Assembly (NCBI GenBank): GCA_947166385.1
Contig: CAMVEB010000010.1
Coordinates: 44,233 to 108,232 of the forward strand
Reading direction: 5' to 3'
DNA from: an uncultured Clostridia bacterium
GTDB taxonomy: Bacteria; Bacillota; Clostridia; Christensenellales; Aristaeellaceae
DNA: 64,000 nt
In this document: positions 18,833-27,755 of the stretch, piece by piece
Numbering within the stretch: the stretch's first letter is position 1
Layout of the letters: each line of letters begins with the position of its first letter
Program-made: the position numbers and the translations under genes
Notes under the pieces: generated by a model
Database searches by the model: none
What the model was told of the DNA's origin: nothing
What the model saw: only the letters and a program-made list of their open reading frames with translations

Positions 18833-18954
18833 TTGATGTGGTAAAAAATCGCTGTTTTAAGTCACTTTTTGAAAAATTTCTTTGAATAAAATTGAATCCT
18901 TGTGCTTACCAACAGGGATGAGCCCTTTGTTTTCAATGCTTGCAGGCTTATAGA

Positions 18955-19461
18955 TCACTCGAAATTTGTGACGTAGTAATCACGCAGCTCCTTCAGCAGC
19001 TTCCGGATGCGGCGATTTGCGGTTTTCTGCGGAATCCCAAGACGGCTCCCGATCTCATAACTGGTGAGCTTTTCCATGCACATCGTTAAGATGAGATCCC
19101 CATCCTCACAGATGAGCCGAGCCTGGGCGAACATGCGCTCAATGGTGTCTGTATGTTCGGCAATCTCCGCGGGGCCGGGCGTCGGATCAACAGCCAGGTG
19201 TTCCCCGTAGGCAACGCTGTGTTCCGGATCATCGGTCATAAAGGTTTCTTCGTAGCTGACAAAGATGCCGGAAAAGTGCCAGGGACAGATTGCACAGTCA
19301 CCATTGCAGCGCCAGTAGCTTGTCTGCCCGCAGGTGCCGTTTTTACGCGCTTCATTACGAGTATCATTGATCATCTTGTACCAACTCCTTTTCATTTCAC
19401 CGGTGATTTCGATTTCGATTCCATTGATTTTGATCGTGACTTTCTTTTCCTGAGACTTCAT
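18955..19461 (-). CDS. Sigma-70 region 4-like / HTH regulatory protein
   Basis: 168 aa; C-terminal LTSYEIGSRLGIPQKTANRRIRKLLKELRDYY HTH; central cysteine cluster CGQTSYWRCNGDCAICPW. Confidence 0.65.
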   Translation of the reverse strand: MKSQEKKVTIKINGIEIEITGEMKRSWYKMINDTRNEARKNGTCGQTSYWRCNGDCAICPWHFSGIFVSYEETFMTDDPEHSVAYGEHLAVDPTPGPAEIAEHTDTIERMFAQARLICEDGDLILTMCMEKLTSYEIGSRLGIPQKTANRRIRKLLKELRDYYVTNFE

Positions 19462-19780
19462 GCTTCCGATTCCTCCGTTCGTTTTTTCCGAATGGAGGAA
19501 TCAGCCAAAGAAGGGTGCATTTAATAGCGCTGCCAACCATAGCGAACTCTCCATTCGTGTGGTCTGCAGCAACCCTTGCTCAGGTTGTGCGGGTATGTCG
19601 GCTGGCTTTCGGTAAGCAAGCCCCGCGGAAAAACGCGTGTCGCAGGGACCTCCGGTCAGCGTCCTCGGATTTATTATTCTTTTCCCGGAAACGCGGTCTG
19701 GTTATTGATTTGCGGCCGTGAGGGAGAAGCATAATAACTGGTTTGGTGTGTCCTCATCGGGAGGACTGGGAAAAAATAAA

Positions 19781-19824
19781 GGCCAGGAATGCCTTCTCCC
19801 AATCGGGTAAGGCAAATCCTGGCC
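19781..19824 (-). terminator. Rho-independent terminator (minus strand)
   Basis: GGCCAGGA-AT-GCCTT ... AAGGC-AAA-TCCTGGCC stem; read on minus it is followed by TTTATTTTTT. Confidence 0.75.
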
Positions 19825-19871
19825 GTCCAGCAGCTCTGTGGATCAAGTAGATATTCGATTCAGATCATGTA

Positions 19872-20090
19872 CTAATCCGGGGGCAGATGATACCTGTCTA
19901 CGCGGAGAAAGGAATACCCTTCGCGACGAAGGATCGTGCAGTTTCTTTCCATGGTAAACGTGATCTCCCCGCCAACAGGCAGGTAGATCAGGATTCTTTC
20001 TCTTCCTCTTCCGCAGATACGCTCAATAACGCCGTTGTAGGGATCAGCGGTGCACACCGTGTGCTGATCCAAGTCTTTAATCGTTTCCAT
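19872..20090 (-). CDS. Small protein of unknown function
   Basis: 72 aa METIKDLDQHTVCTADPYNGVIERICGRGRERILIYLPVGGEITFTMERN...; a minus-strand terminator follows at 19781-19824. Confidence 0.5.
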   Translation of the reverse strand: METIKDLDQHTVCTADPYNGVIERICGRGRERILIYLPVGGEITFTMERNCTILRREGYSFLRVDRYHLPPD

Positions 20091-20248
20091 AGCGTCCTCC
20101 GTACTTTCTCAGATTCTGGTGCAATGATAATCCCGGAGTTTCAGCGTAGCAGAACAGGCGTAACGATCAGAGGTTCCGTGTGCGGATTATGGTCATCTCC
20201 GCGGAACGTGCATCATCGCTCACCGGAAAACGATTGAGATGCAATAGA

Positions 20249-20264
20249 GGTAACCATAGTTACC
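20249..20264. promoter_or_regulatory. Operator-like inverted repeat GGTAAC-CATA-GTTACC
   Basis: Perfect 6-bp arms; same GGTAA-N6-TTACC layout recurs at 20334-20349. Confidence 0.65.
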
Positions 20265-20333
20265 GCGAATGGGTAAAAAAATTTGCCCCCAGACATTTTG
20301 CATCCCCCTCTCTGCATCGTCCGATTTCTCGTC

Positions 20334-20349
20334 GGTAACTTTGCTTACC
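20334..20349. promoter_or_regulatory. Operator-like inverted repeat GGTAA-CTTTGC-TTACC
   Basis: Same GGTAA-N6-TTACC layout as 20249-20264; flanking C/G extend the dyad to 20333-20350. Confidence 0.65.
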
Positions 20350-20398
20350 GAGAATATCACAGTCAAAAAATAAAGTCAAGAGGTTTACGAAAAAAATG

Positions 20399-20427
20399 TT
20401 GATTATTGTTACCACCTGTGTTATACT
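20399..20427 (+). promoter_or_regulatory. Sigma-70-type promoter for the XRE gene
   Basis: TTGATT (20399-20404), 17-bp spacer, TATACT (20422-20427); a TTACC half-site (20409-20413) lies in the spacer. Confidence 0.7.
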
Positions 20428-20458
20428 CCTTGCAGATTAAGGAAAGGAGCGGCGACAG

Positions 20459-20854
20459 ATGGCTATAAACTATGAAGAAACCTTGGGCCAAATCATTAAG
20501 CGTAAACGTCTTCAGCTTGGCATGAGTCTCCGCGATCTTGCCAAAGAAGCCGGTGTTACCCATGTCGCGATTCTGCGAATTGAAGAAGATAAGTATAAGA
20601 TTGTTGATCCTAAAATTTTGACGGCAATCGCGAACGCGCTGCATCTGGATCGGCTTTTCCTGCTTTCCCTGAATGGTGCAGGTGTAGAGGATGAAGATAT
20701 CCGGATCATTGCCCGCGCAGCCGGGAAGCTGAATCCGGAACAGAGGCAGCAGATGCTTGAAATGCTGAGAGGATCTTTCGCTGAGGCTTTCAAGAACACC
20801 TCGAGCGATGACCTGGATGACACAGAGGATGAATATCTCGATGAACGTGTTTGA
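20459..20854 (+). CDS. XRE-family HTH regulator (ImmR-like position)
   Basis: 131 aa; LGQIIKRKRLQLGMSLRDLAKEAGVTHVAILRIEEDKYKIVDPKILTAIANAL. Confidence 0.92.
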   Translation: MAINYEETLGQIIKRKRLQLGMSLRDLAKEAGVTHVAILRIEEDKYKIVDPKILTAIANALHLDRLFLLSLNGAGVEDEDIRIIARAAGKLNPEQRQQMLEMLRGSFAEAFKNTSSDDLDDTEDEYLDERV

Positions 20855-22340
20855 TCGTTCCTTTGAAAGAAAAGAGGCAGTCCAAAAATCCGCTGAATTG
20901 CTGCGGGATATGAGGACTGCCTCTTTCCCGCTTGATGTGCATGGATTGCTGTCCGCTTTCGGACAGCAAATTAAACTTGTGCCGTACGCGGAGCTCGGAA
21001 CGAATCCACAGGCTAAAGCTACGGATGTAAATCCGCAGATGATGAGTAAGGATGGATTCTGTACGCGGGTCCGGGACGCACTGATTGAATACGGCGATGG
21101 GTTTGTGGAAGGCTCTGTCTGGTATGTCTATTATGATGACAAAGCCTGGAAATCCCGGATTCGCTTTACCCTGATGCATGAACTAGGGCATATCACACTC
21201 CGGCACCATCAGCTCCTGAATATGGATACGCTGATCGATCTGGACAACAATCCGGAGTACAAAGCCGCTGACAAGCAGGCAGACTTATTCAGTATTAATG
21301 TTCTTGCCCCGGCACCAGCTGTTTACAGGATTCTGAAAGAGCATGGGTTCACTTATAACAAAAGGAAGGCTGACTGGCAGCTGACGAATCCGAACGCTCC
21401 GTTTTTGCAGAATCTTGGAGATGTACCGCATCCGGAAGTGCTGATTATGACAGCGTTTGGTCTTTCTCAGCCTGCGGCGAACTGGCGCTTGCATGAATTG
21501 CCTCTGGAATTGGAAGTCTGGAGACAGATTGATCCCGATCTTTATAGTCTTGTGGAGAAGCTTCCGCAACGTGCCGGTTGGTTCTGTTGGGTATGCCATA
21601 CTCGCAGGCGAACAACTTCCATGTACTGCCCAGGCTGCGGAAAAGGATTTCACTACGAGTTCAAGGATTTTGGGAAATTCACGCGGCCTGTCATGGGATT
21701 GCGGAAAAATGGCCAGTTTGAATTCTGCTCGGTCTGTGGAAACACTGATTTCCCGGAAACCGCGGAGTTCTGCCCAATTTGCGGAAGTCCTGTCGTGAAT
21801 GAATGCGAAAACGCATTTCAGACAGACGGAGATTTTATTCGCAGCGGGATGGAGATCATTCGCGGAACACATCGCTGCAGGCCTGGCGATATCTACTGCG
21901 GAACATGCGGAGTGCTTACCGCATTCGGAAGAAGGCACGGACCAAAGGAGAACATGTGGCTTCCGACACCAACCAGTGATCGGTGCCGGACCGTGAAAAC
22001 CCATTACCCAGAAGCTATACCGACGGATGACGGAAAACTGCTGAAATGTCCGGCCTGCGGAAGCACCAGAACCATGCGGGATGGAAGATACTGTGCGGAC
22101 TGCAAACAACCTCTGCAAAATGTTTGTGATTCCGAGGGCCAAAGCGTTCACTCCTGCGGAGCAAATGACCGGTATTGTAGCATTTGCGGAAAGCCGACAA
22201 TCTTCCATCAGGCAGGATGGCTCCCGGAATACACCGAAACCAGGGAGTTTGCGGAATTGCTGGATGCGGAAAAGCACGGCATGAGGGAACACACAGCCCG
22301 ATTACTGATCCATCCGGATGGAGAAATCTGCGTATTGTAA
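20829..22340 (+). CDS. ImmA/IrrE-family metallopeptidase fused to a zinc-ribbon array
   Basis: About 500 aa; FTLMHELGHITLRHH (HExxH); C-terminal region with repeated CxxC pairs (CWVCHTRRR..YCPGCG, CSVCG..FCPICG, YCGTCG, CPACG..YCADC, YCSICG); overlaps the XRE 3' end. Exact start (20829 or 20841) uncertain. Confidence 0.88.
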   Translation: MNISMNVFDRSFERKEAVQKSAELLRDMRTASFPLDVHGLLSAFGQQIKLVPYAELGTNPQAKATDVNPQMMSKDGFCTRVRDALIEYGDGFVEGSVWYVYYDDKAWKSRIRFTLMHELGHITLRHHQLLNMDTLIDLDNNPEYKAADKQADLFSINVLAPAPAVYRILKEHGFTYNKRKADWQLTNPNAPFLQNLGDVPHPEVLIMTAFGLSQPAANWRLHELPLELEVWRQIDPDLYSLVEKLPQRAGWFCWVCHTRRRTTSMYCPGCGKGFHYEFKDFGKFTRPVMGLRKNGQFEFCSVCGNTDFPETAEFCPICGSPVVNECENAFQTDGDFIRSGMEIIRGTHRCRPGDIYCGTCGVLTAFGRRHGPKENMWLPTPTSDRCRTVKTHYPEAIPTDDGKLLKCPACGSTRTMRDGRYCADCKQPLQNVCDSEGQSVHSCGANDRYCSICGKPTIFHQAGWLPEYTETREFAELLDAEKHGMREHTARLLIHPDGEICVL

Positions 22341-22358
22341 GTGTGGAGGTTACCGTAA

Positions 22359-23120
22359 ATGCTTGATTCCAGAGAGTTTACTTTCACGGCATACCAGGAC
22401 AGCCGGACTCAGCAGCACGAGAGTTTTGTCACTGGACTCTCGGGGCCGCTTCTTCTTGCCGTTCATAACAAGACTGGCGAGAAATATATTGTCAAACATA
22501 CTTACGGGCACAATGCCGCCAACGAATATGTTGCCTGCTGGCTTGCTGATAAGATCGGTGTGCCGGCACCGAAAGCCTTCCTGCTTTCAAGAAGCAATCT
22601 CTTCACCACGAAATATGCTGTCGCGATCTCGTTTATTGAAGGCATTCAGGCTGTCAAGGCAAGCGAGTTGTCCTCAGAACAGGTAGATGATGTGGTGAAG
22701 CAATTCGCCTTCAACAGTCTGACAATTCCCGATGATAAGGTGCAAATGAGCGCTGCGGGTAATCATGTTTATTCATATGATTTCTCCGAGCGCTTTTGTG
22801 TTGAAGATGAAGGGCTTCTCCGAGCGTTTCAGTTTGATGAGGAAACGGGAATTAATGCGGCAAAGGCGACACTTCAGGAGTTTAAAAGGCATTTGCAATA
22901 CGTCACATTTGACCTGCCTGGGGTTGCTGCCGAATATGGCATTGATCCTGAAAAGCAAAAAGCCGACATGATCGCTACGGCAAAGCAGGTATTGACGATT
23001 ACAGAATCGGAAATCCGATCTCTTTCAGACGAATTGATTGAGATGTATCCTGTCGGTTATGGCGTTTACTACGAAGAATGTATTCGCCTGATCCAGAAAT
23101 ACGTCAGCAGACTCGCATAG
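22359..23120 (+). CDS. HipA-like kinase-fold protein
   Basis: 253 aa; LLLAVHNKTGEKYIVKHTYGHNAANEYVACWLADKIGVPAPKAFLL resembles the ATP-binding N-lobe/interface of HipA-like proteins. Confidence 0.55.
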   Translation: MLDSREFTFTAYQDSRTQQHESFVTGLSGPLLLAVHNKTGEKYIVKHTYGHNAANEYVACWLADKIGVPAPKAFLLSRSNLFTTKYAVAISFIEGIQAVKASELSSEQVDDVVKQFAFNSLTIPDDKVQMSAAGNHVYSYDFSERFCVEDEGLLRAFQFDEETGINAAKATLQEFKRHLQYVTFDLPGVAAEYGIDPEKQKADMIATAKQVLTITESEIRSLSDELIEMYPVGYGVYYEECIRLIQKYVSRLA

Positions 23121-23134
23121 GTGGAGGACGGAAG

Positions 23135-23992
23135 ATGGAAACAGCGCTCATCATGGAAGGCGGGGCCATGCGCGGTATGTTTACCTGCGGGGTGATTGAC
23201 GTGCTTATGCAGCACGGCATCACTTTTGATGGCGCGGCAGGAATCTCTGCCGGCGCTGTTTTCGGCTGCAACTTCAAATCTGGGCAGATTGGCCGCCCGA
23301 TTCGCTATAACAAGAAATACTGTGCTGATCCCCGCTATTGCAGTGTCCGATCAATGCTTCGGACCGGCGACCTGTACGGCGCTGATTTCTGCTATCGGGA
23401 ACTCCCGGATGAACTGGACATTTTTGACCGTGAAGCTTTCCGAAACAATCCGCTTCAGTTCTATGTCGGAGCGACAGATGTTCAAACAGGCAAACCTGTT
23501 TATCATCTGTGCACAGACGGCGGAACAGAAGATATGCTCTGGTTCCGGGCTTCCGCATCCATGCCCATGGTTTCCAGACCGGTGAAGATTAATGATTTGC
23601 TGCTGCTGGACGGTGGAATAACGGACGCTGTTCCATATGCCTATATGGAAAAACAGGGTTATTGCCGCAATGTCATTGTCCTGACTCAGCCGAAGGGCTA
23701 CAGGAAAGAACCCACGTCAGTCATAGCGATGATGAAAATTATGCTTCGGAAGTATCCCTGCATTACTGATGCCATGGCTATCCGTCACCAAATGTATAAC
23801 CGTCAGATGGATGAAATTGACGGGCGTGAAGCTTCCGGGGAATCCCTTGTGATCCGGCCTCCGCAGTCCCTGCAGATCGGTCATACAGAAAAGAACCCGG
23901 ATGAACTGGAAAGAGTCTACCAGATCGGCGTTCGCGAAGCCGAAAAGAAACTTGATGATATTAAGAGTTTTCTCGCCGGAGGTGAAGCATAG
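23135..23992 (+). CDS. Patatin-like phospholipase
   Basis: EGGAMRGMFTCGVIDVLMQHG...GISAGAVFG (GxSxG) and LLLDGGITDAVPY (DGG). Confidence 0.93.
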   Translation: METALIMEGGAMRGMFTCGVIDVLMQHGITFDGAAGISAGAVFGCNFKSGQIGRPIRYNKKYCADPRYCSVRSMLRTGDLYGADFCYRELPDELDIFDREAFRNNPLQFYVGATDVQTGKPVYHLCTDGGTEDMLWFRASASMPMVSRPVKINDLLLLDGGITDAVPYAYMEKQGYCRNVIVLTQPKGYRKEPTSVIAMMKIMLRKYPCITDAMAIRHQMYNRQMDEIDGREASGESLVIRPPQSLQIGHTEKNPDELERVYQIGVREAEKKLDDIKSFLAGGEA

Positions 23993-23993
23993 C

Positions 23994-24677
23994 ATGAAAA
24001 TCGGCATCATTTCTGATACCCATGATCTGCTCCGACCAGAAGTGGTTGAAGCGCTTCAGGGATGCGACTGCATTCTCCACTGCGGGGATATCAGCAGTCA
24101 GCGTATTCTTGATCAGCTGGAACAGATCGCGCCCGTAAAGGTTGTCCGCGGAAACAATGATAAGGAATGGGCTGAACAACTGCCGATGTTTCTGGATTTC
24201 GAACTGGGCGGACTTCGTATTTACATGACCCATAAGAAAAAGGATCTGCCCAAAGATATGACAGCTTATGACCTGGTGATCTACGGCCACACCCACCAAT
24301 ATGCTGAGGTTTGGCAGAAACCTGTCGGCAAAAAGCGAACCTTGCTGTTTAATCCCGGAAGCTGCGGACCGCGCCGTTTTATCCAGCCGATCACCATGGC
24401 TATATTGAGAATTGATCCGGACGGATGGGTACTAAAGCAAGTCCAGATTCCGCACTCAGCCAGGGAAAAAGCCCCTAAGGTTGACAGCGGAAACATTTAC
24501 AAACAGATTGAAGTTGTGATTCATGATACAGAAAAAGGCTTATCGGTTGATTCCATCGCACAGAAGCGTGGTCTTGACCCAGCACTGGTAGAACAGATCG
24601 TCAGGTTATATGTGACGCACCCCGGTGTGACAGTGGACGGCATCATGACAAAGATAGGACTGCTGGGAAAGCTCTGA
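23994..24677 (+). CDS. YfcE/MJ0936-type metallophosphoesterase
   Basis: MKIGIISDTHDLLRPEV...ILHCGDI...VRGNNDKEW...VIYGHTHQ...NPGSCGPRR. Confidence 0.9.
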   Translation: MKIGIISDTHDLLRPEVVEALQGCDCILHCGDISSQRILDQLEQIAPVKVVRGNNDKEWAEQLPMFLDFELGGLRIYMTHKKKDLPKDMTAYDLVIYGHTHQYAEVWQKPVGKKRTLLFNPGSCGPRRFIQPITMAILRIDPDGWVLKQVQIPHSAREKAPKVDSGNIYKQIEVVIHDTEKGLSVDSIAQKRGLDPALVEQIVRLYVTHPGVTVDGIMTKIGLLGKL

Positions 24678-24692
24678 GATCGGAGGGACAGT

Positions 24693-25217
24693 ATGCGATT
24701 GTTTGTGGGGCTTCGGCCGTCTGAGGAGTTTCGGGCTGCATTGTCTGTGCTACAGTCCCGGCTTCAGTCTGCCGGTGTTGCCGCAAGATATCTTGATTCT
24801 TCCAATCTTCATCTGACTCTGGCTTTTATCGGAGAATGGCCGGAGAACGTCTCCGCGATTCTTCCGCCGGTGGAGCAGCCGTTCACCCTGACCCTTTCCG
24901 GCATTGGCTTTTTCCCGGAAGCAAAGGTGATCTGGGCTGGAGTTCAGAAATCCGCCGCTTTGGATCATCTGGCACAGCAGGTTCGTGAAAAGCTGACAGC
25001 AGCAGATATCCCGTTTGATCCGAAGCCCTTCGTTCCGCATATTACGCTGGGCCGAAAACCGGCCGTCCCTGAATCTGTCAATCTCTCCGGGATTATGATC
25101 CCTCCTGCTGTTATGACCGTAGAGGACGTTTCACTCTACAGATCCGACCGCGGAGAGAACGGAACGGTTTATTCCGTAATCGGCAGCACTACTGAGAAAG
25201 GAGAAGCGGCGCGATGA
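24693..25217 (+). CDS. thpR: RNA 2',3'-cyclic phosphodiesterase (2H/LigT superfamily)
   Basis: MRLFVGLRPSEEFRAAL..., HLTLAFIGEW and HITLGRK (two HxTx motifs). Confidence 0.9.
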   Translation: MRLFVGLRPSEEFRAALSVLQSRLQSAGVAARYLDSSNLHLTLAFIGEWPENVSAILPPVEQPFTLTLSGIGFFPEAKVIWAGVQKSAALDHLAQQVREKLTAADIPFDPKPFVPHITLGRKPAVPESVNLSGIMIPPAVMTVEDVSLYRSDRGENGTVYSVIGSTTEKGEAAR

Positions 25218-25954
25218 GCTTGTTTGCAATCGGAGACCTGCATCTTCATTTCCAGTCAGAATTGAAGGCACCCGGTCAGCTTCATGAACCGGTCTGGAAA
25301 AATCATGACGTGAAATTCCGGCAAAACTGTGAAAAGCTGATCAAACCGGATGACACTCTGGTATTGGTCGGAGATCACAGCTGGGGAAAGAAGCTCCCGG
25401 AATGTGAAAAGGATATGGAATATATCTGCTCACTTCCCGGAAGGAAGATCCTGCTTCGCGGGAACCATGATATGTTCTGGGATGCAAAGAAAACAGACGC
25501 GCTGAACAAGCAGTATGCCGGAAAACTGTTTTTCCTTCAGAACAACTATGCTTCTTATCAGGATTACGCGATTGTCGGAACCAAAGGATACACTTTTGAA
25601 GGCCCGTTCTATATGCGCGGAAATAAAATCGTAGGCTGGGACGGGGTTGCGGAATCTATTTCTGTGAAGCGCATTGAGCGTGAAACAGAACGCCTGAGGC
25701 TGTCATTTGAAGCCGCGATAAAAGACGGGTACAGCCGGTTCATTATGTTTCTGCATTATCCGCCCACCAATGTAATGGAGAGAAACAGTGATTTTACCGC
25801 CATGGCCGAGAAATATAAGGTGGAACAGGTCATTTATGCGCACTGCCATGGAGAGCATCGTTTTCATGACAGCATCGAGGGCCGGCATCACGGAATCATG
25901 TTCCGGCTGGTTTCCGGCGACTACCTGAATTGGGTGCCGCTGCAAATATTGTGA
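25214..25954 (+). CDS. Metallophosphoesterase
   Basis: FAIGDLHLHFQSELK...VLVGDHSWGKKL...LLRGNHDMFW...YAHCHGEHRFH; 4-bp ATGA overlap with upstream gene. Confidence 0.88.
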   Translation: MSLFAIGDLHLHFQSELKAPGQLHEPVWKNHDVKFRQNCEKLIKPDDTLVLVGDHSWGKKLPECEKDMEYICSLPGRKILLRGNHDMFWDAKKTDALNKQYAGKLFFLQNNYASYQDYAIVGTKGYTFEGPFYMRGNKIVGWDGVAESISVKRIERETERLRLSFEAAIKDGYSRFIMFLHYPPTNVMERNSDFTAMAEKYKVEQVIYAHCHGEHRFHDSIEGRHHGIMFRLVSGDYLNWVPLQIL

Positions 25955-25963
25955 GGTGATCGT

Positions 25964-26422
25964 TTGACTGTTTATGTTGACGCGGATGCCTGTCCGGTTA
26001 CGCGGATAGCGGAGCGGATTGCCAAAGAACACGGCATTCCTGTTACGCTGCTTTGTGACACCAACCATCAGCTGACCTCCGATTACAGCACTGTCAAGGT
26101 GATTGGCGCAGGTGCGGATGCAGTGGATATCGCATTGATCAATCTCTGCTATCGCGGGGATATCGTTGTCACACAGGATTATGGAGTAGCAGCGCTGGCT
26201 CTTGGCAAAGGCGCAAGGGCGATCCATCAGAGCGGTAAATGGTATACCGATGAGAATATTGATGGCCTGCTGATGGAACGTCATCTGGCAAAGAAAGCAA
26301 GACGCAGCGGAAAGCATCACCTGAAGGGCCCGGCGAAGCGTACAGAGGAAGATGATAAACGCTTCGCGGAAAGTTTTGAACGAATGATCCAGGAGGCACT
26401 AAATGAAATCCATTCTGATTAA
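25964..26422 (+). CDS. YaiI/YqxD family (DUF188) protein
   Basis: VYVDADACPVTRIAERIAKEHGIPVTLLCDTNHQL...VTQDYGVAALALGKGARAIHQSGKWYT. Confidence 0.92.
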   Translation: MTVYVDADACPVTRIAERIAKEHGIPVTLLCDTNHQLTSDYSTVKVIGAGADAVDIALINLCYRGDIVVTQDYGVAALALGKGARAIHQSGKWYTDENIDGLLMERHLAKKARRSGKHHLKGPAKRTEEDDKRFAESFERMIQEALNEIHSD

Positions 26423-26621
26423 GGATACCACCCGGGAAGAACGCATCCGGATTGTTCATCAAGCGCTCTGGGGTTCCTGCGGAATTGATTGTGAGTTCTG
26501 TTCCGGCTGTGATAACCGAGGCGGCGGCCGTATTGAAAGCATTTACCAGCCATACATTGACGGACTGAAGGAAATCCGGGAAATCAACGCAGATTATACT
26601 GCTCCGTTTGTACGGGGCTGA
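26403..26621 (+). CDS. Small conserved-type cysteine-containing protein
   Basis: 72 aa; ALWGSCGIDCEFCSGCDNRGGGRIESIYQPYIDG; overlaps upstream CDS. Confidence 0.6.
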   Translation: MKSILIKDTTREERIRIVHQALWGSCGIDCEFCSGCDNRGGGRIESIYQPYIDGLKEIREINADYTAPFVRG

Positions 26622-26640
26622 ATCAACGAGGAGAAAAAGT

Positions 26641-27108
26641 ATGAGCAGGATCAAAGATTTACAGAAACAGGTTTTTAAAGTGCTGGCGGATACTGACGAA
26701 CCGATGAAGGCCATGGCTCATCTGCACGGCGTATCCCTTGCCGCTGTAATGATTGCTAAGCAGCGCGGCCAAGACCCTGAACTGGCTGCAATGGCGGGAC
26801 TTTTACATGACTTATGGGCATATAAGTCCGGCTCTTATGATGACCATGCCCATCTCGGTGCTGATTATGCCCGGAAAGTGCTCGGAAAAATGGAGATCAC
26901 CACGGTAGATGAGACAGAAATCATCTGTGACGCTATCTGGCATCATGATGACAAAGCAAGTATTGACAGTCCGTTTGCCGAAGTATTGAAGGATGCGGAT
27001 GTGATTGATCACTGTTTAACTGACCCGACGAAAGAAATCAAGGAAAAAGAGCGTTCGAGATATGAGAAGCTGTGTCGGGATTTCAGGCTGACGGAGGTTG
27101 CAGAATGA
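26641..27108 (+). CDS. HD-domain hydrolase
   Basis: AHLHGVSLAAVMIAKQRGQDPELAAMAGLLHDLWAYKSGSYDDHAHLGA...AIWHHDDKASIDSPFAEVLKDADVIDH. Confidence 0.85.
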   Translation: MSRIKDLQKQVFKVLADTDEPMKAMAHLHGVSLAAVMIAKQRGQDPELAAMAGLLHDLWAYKSGSYDDHAHLGADYARKVLGKMEITTVDETEIICDAIWHHDDKASIDSPFAEVLKDADVIDHCLTDPTKEIKEKERSRYEKLCRDFRLTEVAE

Positions 27109-27386
27109 CTGTAGCGGTAATGACCTTTCGGCTTCGTGCTCCATGGGTACACAGCCTGAAGGAAAAGCGGATGATTGTCAAAAGCCTGACAGTAAAGCTG
27201 CAGAATAAGTTTCATGTTTCTGCCGCAGAGGTTGACGAACAGGATACGCATCAGCTGATCGTGATCGGCGTAGCGGCAATCGTTCCGCATAACGCGATGG
27301 CAGACAGCCTAATGGAGGAAATCTCCCTGTTCGTGGAAGAGAACTGCGAAGCGGAGATCCTGGATGAAGTACACGAAATCAGATGA
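27105..27386 (+). CDS. DUF503/YlxP-like protein
   Basis: MTVAVMTFRLRAPWVHSLKEKRMIVKSLTVKLQNKFHVSAAEVDEQDTHQLIVIGVAAI. Confidence 0.85.
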   Translation: MTVAVMTFRLRAPWVHSLKEKRMIVKSLTVKLQNKFHVSAAEVDEQDTHQLIVIGVAAIVPHNAMADSLMEEISLFVEENCEAEILDEVHEIR

Positions 27387-27405
27387 TTGATGTGGAGGAG
27401 TACCG

Positions 27406-27732
27406 ATGGATACATTCTCGTTGGTTATCATTGTGTTAGTTGCCGGAAGCTTTCTCTATGCCGGATATAACATCTGGCGAACGAAGAAAAACGGTATCGA
27501 GACAGATGCTTTTGTGACGCGCATTGAAGAGCGAGAATCGCATGATTCAGATGGTACGACATATTACGATGATTATTATGTCCGCTATCAGGATCAGGAA
27601 GGCAGAACAATAGAAGCGATAATATCGAATCCGAAGAGGAAGGGATTAGTGCTTGGCGCACGTATCAGGATTTGTTACCTGCCGGAGAAACCGAACTCTG
27701 TCGTTTATATCGGTTTGAAAAACGATGAATGA
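27406..27732 (+). CDS. DUF3592-like membrane protein
   Basis: 108 aa; N-terminal TM; DAFVTRIEERESHDSDGTTYYDDYYVRYQDQEGRTIEAIISNPKRKGLVLGARIRICYLPEKPNSVVY. Confidence 0.7.
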   Translation: MDTFSLVIIVLVAGSFLYAGYNIWRTKKNGIETDAFVTRIEERESHDSDGTTYYDDYYVRYQDQEGRTIEAIISNPKRKGLVLGARIRICYLPEKPNSVVYIGLKNDE

Positions 27733-27755
27733 CATATCAGGAAAGGCACTTTGAG

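Noticed and set aside
19515-19721. 68-aa plus-strand ORF starting MHLIALPTIANS
   Set aside because: No RBS, no known family, located in a hairpin-rich region; more likely non-coding, so treated as a possible structured region instead.
21285-22292. 335-aa minus-strand ORF
   Set aside because: Antisense to the ImmA-zinc-ribbon gene; high Cys/Pro/Arg content reflects the opposite strand of CxxC repeats.
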